From Tridacna crocea (lineage: Eukaryota; Mollusca; Bivalvia; Cardiida; Cardiidae), in contig OX031060.1 of NCBI GenBank assembly GCA_943736015.1, positions 16,443,501 through 16,507,500 of the forward strand: a stretch of DNA of 64,000 nucleotides. Direction: 5' to 3'. Below are positions 42,301 through 51,300 of this stretch, one piece after another; the first letter of the stretch is position 1; every line of letters begins with the position of its first letter. The notes below the pieces were generated by a model. The model ran no database searches. It was not told the DNA's origin and worked only from the letters and a program-made list of their open reading frames with translations. The translations under genes were made by a program, and so were the position numbers.

Positions 42301-45300
42301 GATTACGCAAACTTTTGCTAGACAGAGAGTTTCAGAGACGTTTACAGGAAGTTTCCAGCCAAGATGACGAGGATGAGTCGGATGATGATAGATTTGTGAG
42401 TTGATATCATTTCTTGTATTACATATTATGTATGGAAAGTCTTCTATCTCATTACTAAATAATATTTTAGGTTTGTCCAAATCGAAAGCATTTGCAGACG
42501 ACAAAATGAAAGTGACTGAAAATTTGAAATTAGTTTTGTGAATGGTAGAAAACATTGTGGGAAAAGGAGAAAATGCTGGTTACCAGCATTTTCTCTTTTT
42601 CCCACAATGTTTTCAAAAGGCTTCTTTTCCAGGGGCGTCAAAAGTAGGGATTGTGTGGTAATGGGTTAAATCAGACAAGTCAGATGTATTCTTATGTAAC
42701 TGATTTTAAGATCTATGGCTTCTATCTCTTGTATTAAGACAGAAGCAGTCTAGATTGTTCGAATATGCTGATGTTACGTGATATTTAACAATGAATTAGT
42801 CTGTGGTCATATTAACCCTTTACCACATAATCCCGACTTTTAACAACCCTGAGAAAGCCTTTTGAAAACATTGTGGGAAAAAGGAGAAAATGCTGGTAAC
42901 CAATGTTTTCTAACCTTCACAAAAAAAAATTACAGTCACTTTTATGTTGTCGTCTCCAAATGTTTTCGATTTGGACAAACCTGAAATTTTGTCATTTGGT
43001 AATAAGTTAAACAGACACAAGCTGCCAAGGAAAAGGAGAAACATTGGTAACCAGCATTTTCTCCTGTTGCTACAATGTTTTCTAATCTTTTTAAATATAA
43101 ATCCCACATATTTAGCTATATTTAGTGTGTTGCCTGCAAGTTCTGTCAATTTGGAAAATTTAAAGGATCGTTTATCTCTTTTATCAAACAGTCCCTGGTT
43201 TTCACAACCCTGAGAGGGAAGCTCTTTGAAAACATAGTGGAAAAGGGAGAAAATGCTTGTGTACAGCATTTTCTCATTTTCCCACAATGTTTTCTACCTT
43301 TCTTCAATATTTTAGTCAAATTAATTTTGTCTTCTGCAAATGCTTTCAAATTGGACGAGTCTAAAATGTTGTTGTTTGGTAAAAAGTTAATTGATTTTTA
43401 GCTCCACTGGCTGAAGGCCAGCAGGTGTATGTCATAGCACAGTGTCTGTCGTGCGTCTGTCCGTGCGTTAACTTTTATTTTAAACATCTTCTCTGAAACT
43501 GCCCATCCAAATTTGATGAACTTCACAGAAAGGATCCTGCTATGGTCCTCTTCAGAATTTCATGAAAGAATTTGATTCCTTCAAAAACTCTGGTTGCAAT
43601 AGCAACAAAGCTAAAAAAAAAAACTTCCATTTTCAAAAACCAAAATTCAGTTCTTTTTCCCAAGAACTTTATCTTTCATGCCAGTGAATTAACCTGCTTG
43701 TATTGCCTGACAATGTTCCTTGTTTTCGAAGGCCCTCTTTTTCAGGATCATGAACACTTCAATTTGTGTGGTAAAGGGTAAAAAAGCCAGTGGAGCGATA
43801 CAGAGCCATAATCCATTATGGCCCTCTTGTTTGAATTTTTTTTTACACTTTTAGGTGAATTAAAATTTAATATATTTAGCTTTAACATTATTTATATAAT
43901 GCTAACTAAAAAAATCCTGTGGTCAGTAATACATACAGAACAGATTCATCCTTTTAGTTGATCTTGTCTTTTTCTATATGTCGTCTTCTGTATTTTGTCT
44001 ATAGGAGGTGGAGAGTTGACTTACTATCTTGATGACAGAATAAGATATGATTGATGGTTTTCTGAAAATCTACCAATACATTACACTAATCATTTAAAGT
44101 TTTACCCAACAACAAAACACTTGTCAAAATTTAAAGCATTTGCGGATGACTATTTCATTGTGGCTTAAATGGTGCAATTTTTATTTGATAGGGTAGAAAA
44201 CATTCTGGTAAAAGGAGAAAATGTTAGTTACCAGCATTTGTTCCTTTCCAATCATGTTTTCTAAAGGCTTACCCAGGGTCATTAAAAGCATCATGCCGAA
44301 AAGGGTTAATGCAATGTACCTATAAATGGTAGGTAAGATAAATTTCCCCTAATTATTTTGCAGATGGGCAGTCGAGCCACATTGCAAGAGGATCTGGTAA
44401 AAAGTCGAATGCGCTTGCAAGAGCTTGAACAGCGTAGACAGTATGAGGAGCTTGACAGAGAGAAGGAGCGAACACAGAGGTAAGGTTTCTGAACTTAAAA
44501 ATCTGTAAAATTAAAAAAATGTAATTGAAAGATGTAGATCTTGTATGACTTGTTTAAATGACACTGTTGCTTTTTTATGCCCGAGCCATAAAATTGGGGG
44601 CATATAGTGTTACACATGTCTGTCTGTATTTTGTAATGAATGTATGTACATATGTATGTACATATAGATATATTTATGCATGCATGTGCGTTTGGTACAC
44701 AATGCTGTTGGTGTCCAGTCAATAACCAATACAAGTTCTTCTCAGACTCTGAAATTATTGGCAGAAATGATCACCTTATGACATGACCAAAGCTGTGAAA
44801 GTTACGAAAAAACTCAAATATAAACAAATACTAATCTACTTGTCTTGAAAGGGGGGGGGGCATTGCCATGGGGTACTCCGACCATGTTTGCATCTTGTCA
44901 GGATTTAATTTGGAGTGCCTGGGTTACATAACTTATGACTTAACCCATTACCACACAATCCCTACTTTTGACTCCCTTGAGCCTTTAGGTAACATTGTGG
45001 GAAAAGGAGAAAATGCTGGTAACCAGCATTTTCTCCTTTTCCCACAATGTTTTCTACCCTTCACAAAACAAATTTCAAATTTTCAGTCACTTTTATTTTT
45101 TCGTCTGCAAATGCTTTGAATTTGGATCAGTCTAAAATATTGTCATTTGGTAATGAGTTAACCCTTTACCAGATATTCCGGTATTTCTAGTACCCTAGGG
45201 AAGAAAGTATGTGTGAACATGGTTGGAATGTGGGAGGGATAATGTTTCTTATTTCTTTATCCACATTTTTGCTCGGCCTTTCGGAAGATGAATCTAATTA

Positions 45301-48300
45301 TTTTGACTGCATTTTTTCTTGTTGTATACTATCATTAAGTCGCTCAAAGTCTAGCATCAAGAATGTTTTTATATTGAACAGGGGAATTCTTAAAAACAAG
45401 CCTTCAGCCAGTGTAAAGAGAGTATCTATTAGACAAGTGTCAGTTGGGTAGATATATTGTAAATATGTGACTGATTTGGGGACAGCACACTGGTTATGGA
45501 AAACACAGCAGCTGGCAAGGCCAATATTCACCAGTTTTAATATTCCTAGCCTAATTCTGAAGAATTTTCTGAAGTGTAAAGAAAAACAATTTTTCAGTTT
45601 TCACAATTTTTCATTTTTCACAATTTTTCATTGACTAGATCATGTAACTGGGTAAACCAAATGCTTTATCCAGTCAGAATTGCAACTAAGATTGCAATGT
45701 AGAAATGATGGATAGGGACCCAGTTTTATGTATCCAGCACAACAAAGGTGTTCCACAGGTAATTTGGAATCAGCACTTGTCTATCCAGCTGTCTATGAAC
45801 ATGCACTTAAGTATATACATGTATGGGTTACCAAGTTCTGCATTTTCTGGCATTGTTTTGAATCTAGCAAGTCTAGACCACAAAGTGATAGTATTGAAAA
45901 CTCAATTTTGGATTTTTTCTGTAATACCAAACTAGTGCTAAAAGTGAAAAGAAAAGTATTCAAACCAAACCCAAGAACTGTTTGCACAAAAAAATCTATG
46001 TGCAGGAAATAACTCTTGAATGTTAAACCAAGAAATTCCAGGGTTTGAAAGACTTTGGTAGAAAAATTTTGAAACCCTTGTGTGATGGGAAGATGCTGGC
46101 AACAAGGATTTTCTTCTTTTTACTTCCATGTTTTCTGTGAAAGACAACCATGAACATTTGGGCTGCATTTAAAAATACACACCATTTTACACACCTGCAG
46201 TAGATTGTTTTTGAAAATTTGTGGTAAAAGGATTGGGTTTCAATGCTGCCACCATGAAATGGAGTGGGGGGGGGGGGGTGCGTATGGTGTTACCATTGTG
46301 TATGTGTATGTATGGGTGTGTTGATAAATAGTGGTGTCTTTGACTGAGGGGCAACTTCCAGGTCCTTCTTTTGATTCTAAAGTGATTTGGCACAACTAAT
46401 CAAAATGGATAGGCAATGTGTGATTGGTAGTTTTTGGTAGTTTGCACTGTAAGGAAAGCGGATTATATATGTTTACTTTGGTAAGAAAAAGAAATTAACT
46501 GTGTCATTAATGGTATTTTTTGGTCACTTGTTGCTTTTATACATGTGCGCTAGCTGTTTAGTTAGGAAATTGATCATTAAAAGCAAACCTTGGCTAAGAG
46601 CATCTTAGTAGCATTATTTGTTGATGGAATACATTAAGAGAAGCAGAAAATAGCCAAACTTTGAAATATTTTGCGAGGGGAAATTTTTTTTTTTTCAAGT
46701 TTGCCAAGGGTATATGGGAATTACCTGCTTTAATCAATCTGGTCTATTTGATGATGCAGAATTTACCATCCTTGTCACTGCACATCATTTAGTTTGGAAT
46801 AGTTGTCATCATTGAAAGTACTTGGCAGGGATATCAGACTTTTCCTGTAAACTTTTGTTTAACGCTTTACCAAACAACAGAATTTTGGACTAGTCCAAAT
46901 TGAAAGCATCTACAGACGACAAAATACATGTGTATCAAAGATTGAAATTTGATATGGAAAGGGTAGAAAACAGAAGGCTTTGGTGCAACATGTAGATAAA
47001 AATGGTAATGTCGAAACTTTTAACTATTTAAACCTGTGTCCATCTTTCAGACTTGAGAGGCGTATGGAAATGTTTGAGAAAGAGAGGGAGGAGTCTAAAC
47101 TACGACAACAGAAGAGGGCAGATAGACAGCAGAAGGAGCAGGAAGATTATCTTCGTAAACAGAAGGTAACATTTTCTCAACACCAAATTTTAGTTTCAGT
47201 TTTTGAGTGGCATTTATTTTGTTGTCTGCAAATGCTTTAAATATGGACCAGTCTAAGATTTTGTCGTATGGTAAAGAGTTAATAGACCATGTTTTGAACT
47301 CTTGTTTCAGAAGGGGCATTTTCTGCATGGATGATTACAAAGGAAAAAAAAGTATATTAAAGTATTGGCATAGCCCTGCAATGCAACTGCATTTTCCTGA
47401 GAAAACTTTTGCAGTTTCTGAAATTTGTCCTTTTTTTAATTCTTTACCACAAAACAAAATTGTAGACTGGTCCAAATTGTAAGTACTTGCAGACGAAATA
47501 AATGTAGCTCAAAATTTAGAATCTGTTTCCAGCAGGGTAGAAAACATTGTGGGAAAAGGAAAAAATGGTAATTGCCAATATTTTCTCCTTTTACCACAAG
47601 GTTTTTTAAAGGCTTCTGTATCAGAATCGTAAAAACCAGAGATTGTTTGGGAAAGGGTTAAGATATTTACTTTAATCTTGGGCATTAACTCTTTAATGTA
47701 CTTTTTATGTAGTTTTGACCTTTAAACTACTACTACAGCCCAGCGTTTGCACCTGCATGTGGGGCTGTTATCTTTTAGCTTTGGTGTTTTGGAAGAAATG
47801 CCAAAGTATTGAAGTAGTCATGGCTTTTTTGTCTTACTGTACCTGTCTGATACTGCACATTGAGAAATCTAGTAAGCTTATAAACATGCTTTTTCCAAGA
47901 TAGACTCATAAGTGCCATAAAACATACTTTAGACAAATAAAACAATTGTGTTACAGGAGTTACGTGATAAGCACAAACAGGAGATAGAAGAAAATATACG
48001 GCAACAGAAACTAGAGGAGGAAAAACTACAGCAACGAAAACAAGCTGAAGAACAGCGTCGTAAAGAAATGGTAACAAAATACTTTAATGTTTTTACTGTA
48101 CAATCAGCATTGTCTCCTTTATCGCGATATTTGTTCCTTCCAGAGACAAATCCTGTCATTGTAGCAGTCCTCTCACTAACGAAGCATGTAATTGCCATCT
48201 TTAACCCTTTACCATACAGCAGAATTTAAGACCTATCCAAAACGACAGGAAATGTAGGCAATATTTTCAAAGTGGCTCAGATGATGCAGTTTTTCTTTGA

Positions 48301-51300
48301 TAGTTTAGAAAACTTTGTGGGAATAAGAGAAAATGCTGGGTACCAGCATTTTCTCCTTTTCCCACAAAGTTTTCAAAGGCCTTTTCCTCAGAGGCGTTAA
48401 AAGTCATTGTGTGGTAATTGCTTCTATTCTCGGAATATTTTTTCCTAAAATGCAAAACATTTGTATGGAAATGCTTGAACTGAAAGGTGAATAACCTACA
48501 GGAAAATCTGTTTTTTTTTATTTTGTGCAAAAATGAGGAAAGTATGAGGGGTGTTCGAAAAGTTTCGGGACAAGTGCTGCCATTTTTTACATTTTGATAC
48601 AGTATTTCTTAACGAAATTTTCAGTAATGATAGCTACAACCATATTCTATAGTTTGGTTGAAACAAATAAAGGAAGATACAAGAAACATGTGATGTATTG
48701 TCACCGTAGCAACGTCAAGTTGATGGGGGGGGGGGGGGCACCTTGATGCACCAAATAAAAAGTTTGTCTATACAAACGTCTGAAATAGTCATGGTTATTC
48801 AAAATACTTCACAGTATGCTTAGTGCACCTCTGATGCCAATTTAGGAACGAATTAAAACATTTTTTGAAGTCTGATGATGGAATGTTCCTTGTATATTCT
48901 CTGATCACAACGGGAAAGTCATCGACGTTGTTGAAACAGTGACCGCGTCAGTAACGCTTGATAGTGGTGAATGACCCGGTGCGAGTCCGGGGAGTATTGT
49001 GGATGCGCAATAGTGTTACTCTATCTACCAGCAGGTACTTTCGTGGTAGTTGATAAATTATTAGGTGTGGCGTTGTTGTGATATAAGCACTCGTAGAATG
49101 TGCCTGGTTCTTTTTGTTGTTTCTCCTATACAGCCCTGGTCAACTCATGTTGGTGCAAGTGCACCTGAAACGAGCTTAAAGTTGAACCTACCTATCTGCA
49201 TACACAACGAAATTATGTTTATGAATCACTAGTTTCACCAACCAATTCTGTCATCATATAAAATAAGAAAATCATTTTATGTATGATGTAGTTCAAAAAT
49301 CAAAAGACTGTACGTTCAAGTAATACTGTGCTGTGACTGTCTCTCCAATCGGTAGAGTATGGCAGTGTGTGGCAGAGAATAACTCCGTTTATTTCAATAA
49401 AATAAAAAGTTTCACCATTGCTTTTGTAGGCCAGGGTCAGTTAGATGTTTTTCACACAGAATTATTTGGCTTGGTCTCTGGATTATACAAACCAATCCAA
49501 GTTACATCTCCTGTAATAATGCATTCTAAGAACCTGTCACTACGTTCTCTGCACTGTTTCAAGAAAGCCTTGCGATTCACCATAGCTTTTGATTGCAGAT
49601 AGTAGACGGGGCACCCTGCGGCCGAATACCTTTGTCATACACAATTCAAAAACATACTTGAGTGCTTTTTGTGATCGATTCTTGCAATTAAAAGAAATTA
49701 TTTTGTGAAGTGACTTCAAGGTGCCCCGCTCACGTCGACTTGGCATTGCTATAGTTACCATATATCACGTGTGGCGTATATCTTCGTTTATTTGTTTCGA
49801 TTAACCTATAGAATACAGTTGTAGCTATCGCTACTGAAAAAAATAATAAAAAATCTTTATAAATAAAGAATGACGCCAATCGTCCCGAAACTTTTCGAAA
49901 ACCCCTCGTACATGTATTTACAAAAGAAAGCATATATTGCCTGTTTGCCATTAGCTTTTCAGTATGTTTTGTGCTATTTTGTCTGGATAAATTTTTGTAT
50001 TTTTAACTCTTTTCCAAACTATTATATTTGAGACTTATCCAAGTCCAAAGCAATTGCAGACGACAATTAAGTGTCTCAGATAGTAGAACTCGTATTTGAA
50101 AGGACAGAAAACAATTGTTTAAAAAGGAGAAAATGCTGGTTACCAGCATTTTCTCCTTTTCTAAGAAGGTTGTGAAAACTCTGGATTGTGTTGGAAGGGA
50201 TTAAGCACAACATTCTTCACTCAATACAACACAGCAAAACTTTACACCTATCCAAATGTACTTGCAGACGACAGTTTCATAGTGGCTCAAATGGCGCAAT
50301 TTTTCTTTGAAAGGGTAGAAAACTTTGTGTGAAAAGGAGAAAATGCTGGTTACCAACATTTTCTCCTATTTCCACAATGTTTTCAAAAGGTCTTCCTCAG
50401 AGTTGTCAAAAGAATTCATAGTTTGATAAACAGTTAGGCACCTCCCACAAATGATTCTGTTTTTGTGTTTCTATAGAAAATTTTCGAAATACCCGGTACC
50501 TTGACAACAGACAGTACAAGCAGTTTTTGCATTTACCAAAAATTGAAACTTTATTTTTAGCAATGACAATCCATACTTATTTTACAAATATGTTTTAAAC
50601 CCTTTATTACACAATGACCACTTTTTATGCCCCTGAGGAAGAAGCCTTTTTGAAAACATTGTGGGAAAAGGAGAAAATGCTAGTAACCAGTATTTTTTTC
50701 TTTTCCCCTCAATGTTTTCTACCCTATCAAAGCAAAATTGCATCATTTGAGCCACTTTGAAATTGTCATCTGCAAATGCTATCAATTTAGATAGGTTTAA
50801 AATTTTGCTAAAATTTTGCCGTTTGGCAACAGGTTCAAGTCTTTACTTGCAATTTGTATCAAAAGATATTGAGTTTACAGGTAGTGACAATATACTTGAG
50901 CCTTGGTCAGGCAAAAGGGGGCCGGCTTACTGTATCTGCTACATTGATTTACGGAGCAAGTCATCAGATATTCATGGGTCCATAAAATCCATTAACCCTT
51001 TACCCCATAAGGTATTTCTATGGTATCGCTAATTGACCCTAAATAACAGCAAGGATGAAGCTGTTTCTTATGTGTATATAATACCTTTTGATAGCATGGA
51101 AAACATTGCGACAAAAGGTGAAATTGCTCGTTACGAGCAATTTCACCTTTTGCCACAATGTTTTCCAAAGGCTCCTACAAGTAATGCGTAGAAATGAGTA
51201 TCTATGGAGTAAAGGGTTGAAACAGGTTGAATTTTGGTTAGAAAGGTCCTGCACAAAATTGAAAAATAAAAGTTTTGACCCTGTGCAAACTGGCATGGGT

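Noticed and set aside
44005-44060. Possible microexon before the first coiled-coil exon
   Set aside because: A fair acceptor but no donor before the frame stops, and the flanking exons already join in phase.
45728-46012. 94-residue frame in the intron after the first coiled-coil exon
   Set aside because: No family recognised, overlaps another frame of equal length, and partly overlaps fold-back and TMA debris.
48900-48985. Plus-strand frame resembling a transposase RNase H strand (CIFSDHNGKVIDVVE)
   Set aside because: The minus-strand frame in the same place fits the mariner C-terminus better, and the other transposase motifs are also on the minus strand.
51088-51296. Frames with KVKLLVTSNFTFCHNVF on both strands
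   Set aside because: Translation of the TMB palindrome; being a palindrome it gives similar peptides on both strands.
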